NCBI GenBank assembly: GCA_963750735.1
Contig: CAVVRY010000002.1
Coordinates: 245,578 to 309,577, forward strand
Source: JANTGF01 sp963750735
GTDB lineage: Bacteria > Bacteroidota > Bacteroidia > Bacteroidales > VadinHA17
Length of the DNA: 64,000 nt
Direction: 5' to 3'
Shown here: piece after piece, positions 46,777-53,920 of the stretch
How the letters are laid out: every line of letters begins with the position of its first letter
Position numbering within the stretch: the first letter of the stretch is position 1
Made by a program: the position numbers and the translations under genes
The notes under the pieces: generated by a model
The model's input: the letters and a program-made list of their open reading frames with translations, nothing else
The model's database searches: none
Told to the model about the DNA's origin: nothing

Positions 46777-49308
46777 ATGACTAATAAACTGATCTTTCAG
46801 TTAATTTTATATTTCTTTTTCCTTGGTATTTCATTCCCTGCCAAAACTGAAACTATTATACCTGGTGGGATAATTAATAAGTATAAAAAAGTATTGTCAA
46901 TGGATGGTGCCGACAGGGTTACCGTAAGTGATGCATCTGATTTCTCAATAGGGGATACAGTTCTTATCATACAGATGAAAGGCATTGAAATAAATGTATC
47001 GAATGATAAAGACTTTGGCTCCGAACTGTCCCTTAGTTCCGCTGGGAAATACGAATTTATTACCATCACAGGCATTTCAGGCAATCAGATTGTTTTTTCT
47101 ACAAATCTTTACAATACCTATAACCCAAATGATGATGTACAATTGATAAGAGTTCCGGGATTCAGTAATAATCTGACGGTGGCAGGAACAATAACCTGCG
47201 AGCCATTTGACAGTACTAGTGGAACAGGAGGAGTGGTGGCTATGATTGTAGGCAACACACTTACATTGAATGCAGATATTGATGCTAGTTATATGGGTTT
47301 TAGTGGGGGTCTTGCTGTGAATGGAGATGCAACATGTGGGAATACGGATTATTTTTATGATGCAGCCTCAGATAAATCAGGGTTTAAAGGTGAAGGTGCT
47401 GCAAGTTATGGCCCAGGAATGGTTCCCTTGGGTACTAATTATTCAAAAGGTCGTGGGCCTTTGTATCAGGGTGGTGGAGGCGGTAATGGTAAACATTCGG
47501 GTGGAGCAGGAGGTGGAAACTATGGTGAGGGAGGATCGGGAGGTTCTGAATCTGGAGATTGTGGACCTAATGATCACGTAGGGGGTTTACCAGGGCTAAG
47601 TATAAAACCACTATCATTTGAGGCAGAAAAAAGAATATTTTTAGGTGGAGGTGGAGGTTCTGGAACTCACACAGGAACACTAATATCCAGCTCCGGAGGT
47701 AGAGGAGGTGGAATTGTTATTATTATAGCTAACACTATTATTGGGAATGGTTATTCAATTAAAGCGAATGGAGAATCTGTTACTGACATTGTTACTTCAG
47801 GAGGTGGAGGAGGCGGAGCCGGAGGAAGTGTATTGCTGGGAGTCAGTAATTACTCAGGAAATCATACAATTGAAGTAACCGGTGGAAATGGTGGAGATGT
47901 AAATGGTACGATATGCTCTGGTGCTGGTGGTGGTGGTGGCGCCGGATTAATCTGGTACTCAGAAACCCCTCCAGCAGGTGTTGATTTATTGATATTAAAA
48001 GGTTATGGTGGTTATAGTTATAATGCCTGTAATGGCCTGCAGCACGGCTTTGACGGTAGAAGTGGAAAGACACTGAAGGGGTTGGAATTTTCATTAACAG
48101 GTTTGTTGTTAAATGCAATTTTTTCATCAACCACCGGACAAGCATCCCAGAGAATTTGTGCGAGTGATATTATTCCTGCACCAATAAATGGAGCAACTAT
48201 CATTGGGGGACAACCTCCATATACCTTCCAATGGCAGAGCAGAACTGACTTAACAGCCTGGATTGATGTTCCGGGAGCTAATACAGAAGGATATTCATTT
48301 TCCATTCCACTTAGTGAAACAACCCATTTCAGGCGCATTGTTAGGGATAGTGGAGTTCCATTAACCTCAGTAAGTAATGAAGTATCCATTATTGTTAGTT
48401 CTACCCCACTAGATGTAAATGCTGGTCCAGATCAAGTTATTTGTGATGGAGAAATGATTACTTTATCAGGTAGTGGAGCTCAAACATATATTTGGGACAA
48501 TGGTGTAACAGATCGGGTGCCTTTTACACAACCAATAGGAACTAATGTGTATACTGTCATTGGAACAGATAATACCGGCTGTTCTAATTCGGATCAAGTA
48601 ACAGTTACTGTGCATAGCTTGCCCATTGTTACAGCACAAGCTTCAGCATCAGAATTGTGTTACGGTGCATCACTAACATTAACTGGTAGTGGAGCAAATA
48701 CATATACATGGAATGATGGAATTACAGATGGAGTTCCATTTGTCCCATCTGAAACTAGTATATACACTGTAATGGGAACGGATGTAAATGGATGTTTCAG
48801 CTATTCTCAAATTGAAGTTGCAGTTAATAAAGTTGATAATTCTGTAACTGTAAATAACAATACCCTGACTGCCAATGCAACTCAGGCAAGTTACCAGTGG
48901 AAAGATTGCGGTACCAATCAGTCAATTTCTGGAGAAATAAATAATAGCTTTACTCCAACTTTAACAGGTACTTATGCAGTTGAGGTAACCCAAAATGGAT
49001 GTGTAGATATTTCTTCTTGCTACGAGGTTACCATCACCGGTATAAATGAAAACACCTTCGGTTCAGAATTGGTTGTATATCCCAACCCTGTGACAGAATT
49101 ACTTAATATTGACCTAGGAGAAAGATATAATGAGATATTCATTCGTGTGTTAAACCTTGCAGGTAAAGAGGTTTTAAATAAATCGTTTAAACAACAGCAA
49201 CTAATAGAATTGGAACTGAATAATATTCCTGATGGTCTTTATTTCATTAATATCAAGACTGAGGATAAATATTCTACAATTAAGGTGGTAAAGAAAAAGA
49301 AATCATAA
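46777..49308 (+). CDS. T9SS-secreted glycine-rich adhesin-like protein
   Basis: 843 residues from the ATG at 46777 (a TTG two codons upstream is in frame). A signal peptide (LIFQLILYFFFLGISFPAKT) is followed by a beta-rich domain, a glycine-rich stretch (about 225-310, for example GGGGNGKHSGGAGGGNYGEG) with further Gly runs to about 390, Ig/PKD-like repeats (two units with AGPDQVICDGEMITLSGSGA or SELCYGASLTLTGSGA, each then WDNGVTDxVPF-like) and a C-terminal type A sorting domain (VVYPNPVTELLNI ... DGLYFINIKTEDKYSTIKVV). It is exported through the Por/T9SS machinery and attached to or released from the surface. Likely role: adhesion or matrix. It is framed by 43-bp direct repeats next to a dead recombinase. 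Confidence 0.85.
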   Translation: MTNKLIFQLILYFFFLGISFPAKTETIIPGGIINKYKKVLSMDGADRVTVSDASDFSIGDTVLIIQMKGIEINVSNDKDFGSELSLSSAGKYEFITITGISGNQIVFSTNLYNTYNPNDDVQLIRVPGFSNNLTVAGTITCEPFDSTSGTGGVVAMIVGNTLTLNADIDASYMGFSGGLAVNGDATCGNTDYFYDAASDKSGFKGEGAASYGPGMVPLGTNYSKGRGPLYQGGGGGNGKHSGGAGGGNYGEGGSGGSESGDCGPNDHVGGLPGLSIKPLSFEAEKRIFLGGGGGSGTHTGTLISSSGGRGGGIVIIIANTIIGNGYSIKANGESVTDIVTSGGGGGGAGGSVLLGVSNYSGNHTIEVTGGNGGDVNGTICSGAGGGGGAGLIWYSETPPAGVDLLILKGYGGYSYNACNGLQHGFDGRSGKTLKGLEFSLTGLLLNAIFSSTTGQASQRICASDIIPAPINGATIIGGQPPYTFQWQSRTDLTAWIDVPGANTEGYSFSIPLSETTHFRRIVRDSGVPLTSVSNEVSIIVSSTPLDVNAGPDQVICDGEMITLSGSGAQTYIWDNGVTDRVPFTQPIGTNVYTVIGTDNTGCSNSDQVTVTVHSLPIVTAQASASELCYGASLTLTGSGANTYTWNDGITDGVPFVPSETSIYTVMGTDVNGCFSYSQIEVAVNKVDNSVTVNNNTLTANATQASYQWKDCGTNQSISGEINNSFTPTLTGTYAVEVTQNGCVDISSCYEVTITGINENTFGSELVVYPNPVTELLNIDLGERYNEIFIRVLNLAGKEVLNKSFKQQQLIELELNNIPDGLYFINIKTEDKYSTIKVVKKKKS

Positions 49309-49408
49309 CCACAGTCACAAAAGTCCAAGAGAGGCACTCCAGGATGAAATAGGGGCTCCCCAATCGGCGGATAGAAAGCTTATAGAGCAGGATTGATGGG
49401 CTCTCGGA

Positions 49409-49450
49409 ATATTACAAAATTTCTGACCTAAATGACATTTATTGTCACAA
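49409..49450. repeat. Direct repeat flanking the adhesin gene, right copy
   Basis: 42-bp copy of 46601-46643, with palindrome TGACATTTATTGTCA at 49433-49447. The sequence before it (GGGCTCCCCAATCGGCGG) also loosely resembles the stretch before the left copy (GGGGCACCCTTCTCGGCGGG). Confidence 0.8.
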
Positions 49451-49526
49451 TGCCAACTCAAAAGTCCATTACAGATTTTATTATCACTTAAAACATGGCA
49501 TAATAATTACCTGTTTATATGCAGGT

Positions 49527-49621
49527 ATTTTGTGCAAATTGTGTGCAAATGAAAAACGGCTACACTCCTAAAATGAATGTAACCGTTTGACTATTAAGTG
49601 GGCCCAGCTGGGCTCGAACCA
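49527..49621 (-). repeat. att-like remnant: tRNA 3' end, terminator and arm repeats
   Basis: 24 bp (49598-49621) are identical to the 3' end of the intact tRNA and its flank at 51829-51852. Next to it, on the tRNA strand, comes a terminator-like hairpin (AAACGG-TACA / TGTA-CCGTTT, 49554-49589) and then two GTGCAAAT repeats (49531-49550). This is the layout of an integrated element's end at a tRNA. The two 24-bp copies enclose 2.2 kb carrying TPR copy I. Confidence 0.6.
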
Positions 49622-49643
49622 AATGCTACTTCATTAAAGTTAA

Positions 49644-49677
49644 TTTGTTATTGATAATCAGATGGTTTATATTTATA
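49644..49677 (+). promoter_or_regulatory. TPR-family promoter box, copy I
   Basis: TTTG at 49644, TATATTTATA at 49668, ATG at 49699. It begins only 22 bp after the tRNA fragment. The constant gap supports 49699 as start over the in-frame ATG at 49645, which lies inside the box. Confidence 0.7.
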
Positions 49678-49698
49678 TATACAAATCATTATAAACCG

Positions 49699-51489
49699 AT
49701 GCCTGATAGCCCTAACAAACTCTCCCAATTCTGGCAGGAGCTCAAACGCCGAAGGGTAGTACATGTAATTACCGTTTATGCATCCGCCGCTTTTGTGATT
49801 ATCGAATTGATTAACAACCTGACCGAACCACTGAATCTGCCACCCCGGCTTTCAACCATTGTGGTGGTCATTTTGGCTGTTGGTTTCCCACTGGCGGTCA
49901 TCCTGGCCTGGATCTACGATCTGACCTCGGAGGGTATCGAGAAAACCAAACCTGTCGAAGAGATTGAAGAAGGGGAGAAAACAGTTGTTCCCAATGCCTG
50001 GAGGATAGCTACCATTATAAGCTTTGTAGTGATCCTCGGACTGGCCGTCCTCAATATTATAGGAGGAGGCAAACAGATTCGCCCAGGGGATATTCAATCA
50101 TTGATCATTCTTCCTTTTGAAAACTTTACCGGGGATGATCAACTTGAGAACATGATTTACAGTATGCACTCCTTACTGATAGGGGATATTGGCAGGATTA
50201 GTGGATTACGGGTAATAGGAAAGATGACTTCAAAAATCTACAAGGACACTGATATGTCAGCGAAAAACATTGCCAGGGAATGTAACGTGGATGCAGTGAT
50301 GGAATCGACCATCATGAGCCTGGGGGATAGTGTATGCATGCAGTTCAGGTTAGTAAACACTTCCGGTGAGGAGGATCAAATCTGGAGTGGAGATTACTGT
50401 GAGGATAAAAGACAGATTCTGAATCTGTTTAACAAGATTACCAGGCAGGTCGCTGATGAAGTAAAGATTGAATTAACTCCTGAAGAAGAGCGTTTATTTG
50501 CCAAATCAAGAACAGTTGACAGGGAGGCTTACGATGCTTACCTGAAGTGCTCTTTTCTTATAGATGATGGGAGTGAAGAATCTCTGTATAAAGCGTTGGA
50601 ATATTTGAACAGTGCTATTGAAAAAGACCCCGATTGGGCACCACTATATTCGGGTCTTACCGAGGTCTGGTGGGTAATTGCAGGAATGGGTTACGAAACT
50701 CCCGAAATTGCTGGTCCGAAAATCATTGCTTACCGGAATAAGGCACTTGAACTGGATCCGGATCTTGCTGATATACATAGGGTAGATGCCTATATGGCTC
50801 ATCAGAATGAGTGGAACTGGGAAAAGAGTGAAAAGTTGTTCCTTAAAGCAATTGCTTTGAATCCTAACGACGCTCAATCAAGGGTGCTGTACGGTCAGTT
50901 ATTATGTAATCTGCAAAGACCTGGTGAAGCATTAACACAAGGACAACTGGCCATTGAACTGGACCCCGGTGATCCAATGGTACAGGTTTGGTACTCAGTC
51001 ATTTTATTAAGTTTGGGTGATTGTGAAGCGGCCCTCACTTATATGGAAAAACTAGTGGCGACCAACCCGGGTAACGTGTTTGCCATTGGTCTCATTGAAG
51101 CGGCAGCTTTTCAGTGTAAGGATTACGAAAAGGCCTTTAAAGCAGCAAAACACAATTTACCTCTTGAAGAAGATGCCATTAAAGAGATTGAGGCGATATT
51201 CGAAAAGCAAGGTTTTGTCGCTGCATATGAAGAAATTACGAATCAGATGGAGAATCACATGGAGGTGATGGCTCAAAATGGTCGCATTAGCGGGGTTGTC
51301 ATGGCAACCAATTACATATACGCGGATCGACCAGATAAGGCCATGGATTGGCTTGAAAAGGGATTTGAAGAACACGATATACTCATGCCTTTCATTGCAT
51401 CTGGATCTTTTAATCTGGATACATTATATGAAAATCCCAGGTTTATTGCCATTTGCGAGAAAATGAACCTTCCATTGCCAAAAAACTAG
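49699..51489 (+). CDS. Membrane-anchored TolB-like/TPR protein, family copy I
   Basis: 596 residues from 49699 (MPDSPNKLSQFWQELKRRRV). The N-terminal module is the C/D type (VITVYASAAFVIIELINNLT). The TolB-like module (MHSLLIGDIGRISGLRVIGK, EEDQIWSGDYCEDKRQILN) is closest to F. The TPR module (RPGEALTQGQLAIELDPGDP, EDAIKEIEAIFEKQGFVAAY) is closest to A and E. So three modules have three different relatives. It ends ICEKMNLPLPKN. The gene sits between two copies of the tRNA 3' end, 0.1 kb after one and 0.3 kb before the other, and is followed by the trailer repeat and a TCCCGA element. Confidence 0.85.
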   Translation: MPDSPNKLSQFWQELKRRRVVHVITVYASAAFVIIELINNLTEPLNLPPRLSTIVVVILAVGFPLAVILAWIYDLTSEGIEKTKPVEEIEEGEKTVVPNAWRIATIISFVVILGLAVLNIIGGGKQIRPGDIQSLIILPFENFTGDDQLENMIYSMHSLLIGDIGRISGLRVIGKMTSKIYKDTDMSAKNIARECNVDAVMESTIMSLGDSVCMQFRLVNTSGEEDQIWSGDYCEDKRQILNLFNKITRQVADEVKIELTPEEERLFAKSRTVDREAYDAYLKCSFLIDDGSEESLYKALEYLNSAIEKDPDWAPLYSGLTEVWWVIAGMGYETPEIAGPKIIAYRNKALELDPDLADIHRVDAYMAHQNEWNWEKSEKLFLKAIALNPNDAQSRVLYGQLLCNLQRPGEALTQGQLAIELDPGDPMVQVWYSVILLSLGDCEAALTYMEKLVATNPGNVFAIGLIEAAAFQCKDYEKAFKAAKHNLPLEEDAIKEIEAIFEKQGFVAAYEEITNQMENHMEVMAQNGRISGVVMATNYIYADRPDKAMDWLEKGFEEHDILMPFIASGSFNLDTLYENPRFIAICEKMNLPLPKN

Positions 51490-51603
51490 TATTCAATCGA
51501 AAAATTAGTAATCAACTGTTATCCAAAGATTATCCTCAACCCCAGTTCAATCCAATAAAAAAAGGGAATAAGATCATTTCAATCCAATTCCCTCTCTTTC
51601 AAC
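51490..51603 (+). repeat. 3' trailer repeat after TPR copy I
   Basis: TATTCAATCGAAAAATTAGT, then CAATAAAAAAAGGGAAT and TCCCTCTCTTTCAACTG, leading straight into tRNA-derived GTGGGCCCAG as after G and H. Confidence 0.6.
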
Positions 51604-51604
51604 T

Positions 51605-51755
51605 GTGGGCCCAGTCCCGAAGATTCCAAAATCTGCGATTTTGATTTATCTTCGAGGATCCACGATCTTCTAATCCCGCATAGCGGGTAGAATATCGGGA
51701 CTGGGCTCCCCTAGCAAATCTCCCAATATCGATTATTCGGGCCAGGCTTCTCGCA
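51605..51755. repeat. Palindromic TCCCGA element inserted in a tRNA 3'-end fragment
   Basis: GTGGGCCCAG, an 86-bp element (51615-51700) beginning TCCCGAAGATTCC and ending ATATCGGGA, then CTGGGCTC. Without the element the tRNA sequence GGGCCCAG-CTGGGCTC is restored exactly, so the insertion point is AG^CT. Inside, AAAATC/GATTTT and CCCGC/GCGGG form further small hairpins. Confidence 0.7.
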
Positions 51756-51785
51756 CAGCTATAAGTTGGGGTAATGGCTTAATAA

Positions 51786-51819
51786 AGAAGAAAAAGCCAC
51801 ATCGTAGTGACATGGCTTT
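51786..51819 (-). terminator. Intrinsic terminator of the tRNA
   Basis: On the minus strand AAAGCCA ... TGGCTTT forms a 7-bp stem followed by TTTTTC, placed about 10 nt after the tRNA 3' end. Confidence 0.65.
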
Positions 51820-51829
51820 AGTAAAGTTG

Positions 51830-51903
51830 TGGGCCCAGCTGGGCTCGAACCAGCGACCCCCTGATTATGAGTCAGGTGCTCTAACCAGCTGAGCTATGGG
51901 CCC
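51830..51903 (-). tRNA. tRNA with anticodon CAT, probably tRNA-Ile2 (lysidine type), otherwise elongator tRNA-Met
   Basis: 74 nt fold into a full cloverleaf on the minus strand: acceptor stem GGGCCCA/TGGGCCC, D arm GCTC-AGCTGGTTA-GAGC, anticodon arm CCTGA-CTCATAA-TCAGG with anticodon CAT, and T arm GCTGG-TTCGAGC-CCAGC. The CCA end is not encoded. The variable loop and T stem (GGTCGCTGG), and the C4-G69 and C5-G68 pairs, resemble known tRNA-Ile2 more than elongator Met. Most annotation programs would label it Met from the anticodon alone. Confidence 0.9.
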
Positions 51904-51975
51904 GAAAAATGTATTTTACTCCAGATGCTGGTAAACTTGGAGTCACAAATTTAATATTTTAAAGAACAAAACATT

Positions 51976-52138
51976 CCTGATAATGAGTTAGGTGCTCCCC
52001 TCCCGAACGTACCGTTCGGTATGGGCGGGTAACCAGTCCCGAAAAACCAGAAATCTTTGATTTCATTGTTTTTCGAGGATCCACGATTTGAGAGAGAAAT
52101 CCTTGATTTCGATCAAATCGGGACTGAGCTATGGGCCC
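51976..52138 (-). pseudogene. tRNA(CAT) 5'-half copy with two insertions
   Basis: Part of a tandem repeat of the tRNA 5' half plus its upstream flank. The tRNA text CCTGATAATGAGTTAGGTGC is followed by a 32-bp palindrome (51998-52029, CCCGAACG-TAC-CGTTCGG core) placed inside GCTC^TAA, then TAACCAG, then an 87-bp TCCCGA...TCGGGA element (52037-52123) placed at AG^CT, then CTGAGCTATGGGCCC. Confidence 0.75.
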
Positions 52139-52210
52139 GAAAAATGTATTTTACTCCAGATGCTGGTAAACTTGGAGTCACAAATTTAATATTTTAAAGA
52201 ACAAAACATT

Positions 52211-52415
52211 CCTGATAATGAGTTAGGTGCTCCCCTCCCGAACGTACTGCTCGGTATGGGCGGGTAACCAGTCCCGAAAAAACAGAAATCTTTGATTTCA
52301 TTGTTTTTCGAGCCTGCCTGCCGGCTAAGGCAGGGATCCACGATTTGAGAGCAAAATCTTTGATTTCGATCAAATCGGGACTGAGCTTTACCTGCCGGCA
52401 GGCAGGTATGGGCCC
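52211..52415 (-). pseudogene. tRNA(CAT) 5'-half copy with four insertions
   Basis: Second tandem copy. It has the same two insertions as the first (52233-52264, and a TCCCGA element beginning at 52272 and ending at 52380) plus two more of the CCTGCCGGCAGG type: 22 bp at 52313-52334 inside the TCCCGA element, and 20 bp at 52388-52407 between GAGCT and ATGGGCCC. The first copy lacks both, showing the empty sites. Confidence 0.75.
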
Positions 52416-52549
52416 GGAAAATATATATTACTCCAGTGCTGGCAAAATTGGAGTAAATAATTATAATATTTTTAAAGAACATTTCCCTTTTCTATTGGGA
52501 TCGGCAAAATTAAATAATTCGTGAATATTTAACAACTGCTTTGCCGCTT

Positions 52550-53299
52550 TTATTTAATCAGGGGTAGAGTTTTTGTGATTAGTTGAATTACATTTTCCAC
52601 ATTTTCTTTAAATACACTTAACACTTCTTCCCAGGTTACAGGATCTTCATCTTCCTTCCATGAATCATAATCTGTACTAATGGCAATGCTCCCGTAAGGT
52701 ATATCAACTTCATTAGCCAGAATGGCTTCCGGAGCAATAGACATATTGATAACATCAGCTCCCCATATTTTGAACATTTTCGATTCAGCACGAGTAGAGA
52801 AGCGCGGTCCCTCAATGGTGACCATGGTTCCTTTTTCATGAAAAGACAGGCCCAATTCACGTGCCGATTTAATCAGATTTTCCCTTATTTTCGAAGAAAA
52901 GGGATCACCCATAGCAGTATGCCTCAAGTCATTATCCTTGAAATCGTTGAAAAAGGTGACTTCCCTGTGCCGTGTAAAATCAATGAACTGGTCAAGGATA
53001 ACAATATCTCCTCTCCCGATTTCTTCACGCAAACTTCCACATGCTGTAGTTGTAAGAATATGGCTGCATCCCAACTCTTTAATAGCATAAATATTTGCCC
53101 GGTTGTTAACTTCTGTTGGAGGTATTGAATGGTCCCGTCCATGGCGAGAAAGGAGGGCCACATCAACTCCATTTATTTTTCCAACCAGAAAACTGGAACT
53201 TGGATTTCCATATGGAGTTTTTACCTCCAATTCTGCAGGATCCTTTAGAATTTTTGGATTTTCAAGTCCGGTTCCTCCAATGATAGCTATTTTAGTCAT
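52550..53299 (-). CDS. mtnP: S-methyl-5'-thioadenosine phosphorylase (or related purine nucleoside phosphorylase)
   Basis: 249 residues, normal for the PNP/MTAP family. It splits methylthioadenosine with phosphate into adenine and methylthioribose-1-phosphate. Motifs: IIGGTGLENP at the start (phosphate loop), SRHGRDHSIPPTEVNNRANI, TACGSLREEIGRGDIVILDQ, TIEGPRFSTRAESKMFKIWG and NMSIAPEAILANEVDIPYGS. The start codon overlaps the end of the aldolase gene by 8 bp, so the two are cotranscribed. With mtnA two genes upstream this forms a methylthioadenosine-handling operon. Confidence 0.9.
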   Translation of the reverse strand: MTKIAIIGGTGLENPKILKDPAELEVKTPYGNPSSSFLVGKINGVDVALLSRHGRDHSIPPTEVNNRANIYAIKELGCSHILTTTACGSLREEIGRGDIVILDQFIDFTRHREVTFFNDFKDNDLRHTAMGDPFSSKIRENLIKSARELGLSFHEKGTMVTIEGPRFSTRAESKMFKIWGADVINMSIAPEAILANEVDIPYGSIAISTDYDSWKEDEDPVTWEEVLSVFKENVENVIQLITKTLPLIK

Positions 53300-53909
53300 T
53301 ACACAATTCTTTAAAATATTTTAGGGCATTCATACCAGCCTCATCAAGATTTTTTCCAAAAAACAAAATTCCTTCCGAATGGCCGCCCATTATTATTATT
53401 CCATTTTTTCTTGCTGATTCTTTTTCCAACAATTCTGCAATATTCAAAGCTATTTCAGGTGTTCCAAAGCTATATTCCGCAAGGGTTGTTGGATATTTAT
53501 TTAGTCCAGTCTTCCACATTTCCATGTTGTGGATATGAATTACTGCATTGATTTCTTTGTCGGCTTCAAAAATAGCAGCATGACTTAAAGATTCTGAGGA
53601 AGCCTGAATATGTCCTTCGCAAACCAAAGAGTTACTTTTAAAGTTATACCTGTTTACAAAAACATAATCCTCGGGGCTTAATTTTTTAAAATTACCGGTC
53701 GCTGATCCACTGATATAAAACTTTTTTGTTCCATTTACTCTTACTGAAATATTGCCAAATCCTATCCCATTTTCATAAGCTCCTATAAGGTTCAAAGAAT
53801 ACATTTTTGTACGCCAATTGTTTATATCATTGAATACACAAAGGGGAATTGTGTTCTCTGTTTTTCGTAACTCACAATGAAACTTAATATATCCTTCATC
53901 CATTTTCAT
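53292..53909 (-). CDS. Class II aldolase/adducin-family protein (MtnB-like or DHAP-shunt aldolase)
   Basis: 205 residues. The zinc-aldolase fold is recognisable: GFGNISVRV, YISGSATGNFKKLSPEDYVF, an acidic candidate in ASSESLSHAAIF, the metal histidines HIH (AVIHIHNMEMW) and a third histidine in GGHSEGILFF. Its place between mtnP and mtnA means the substrate is most likely 5-methylthioribulose-1-phosphate, the MtnA product. Two reactions are known for such proteins: dehydration (MtnB, universal methionine salvage) or cleavage to dihydroxyacetone phosphate plus methylthioacetaldehyde (the DHAP shunt). No mtnC, mtnD, mtnW or mtnX accompanies it here, which leans toward cleavage, but those genes could be elsewhere. 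11 bp separate it from mtnA. Confidence 0.75.
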   Translation of the reverse strand: MKMDEGYIKFHCELRKTENTIPLCVFNDINNWRTKMYSLNLIGAYENGIGFGNISVRVNGTKKFYISGSATGNFKKLSPEDYVFVNRYNFKSNSLVCEGHIQASSESLSHAAIFEADKEINAVIHIHNMEMWKTGLNKYPTTLAEYSFGTPEIALNIAELLEKESARKNGIIIMGGHSEGILFFGKNLDEAGMNALKYFKELCND

Positions 53910-53920
53910 AGTACCTTACA

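Noticed and set aside
47460..47960. Tandem DNA repeat in the adhesin gene
   Set aside because: The GGT/GGA-rich stretch reflects polyglycine coding without a fixed repeat unit.
47843..48145. Histidine-rich frame on the minus strand in the adhesin gene
   Set aside because: It is the antisense of the glycine-rich coding repeats.
31540..52440. CRISPR array from the repeated palindromes
   Set aside because: Copies are irregularly spaced, lie in tRNA fragments and have no spacers of constant length; no cas gene is present.
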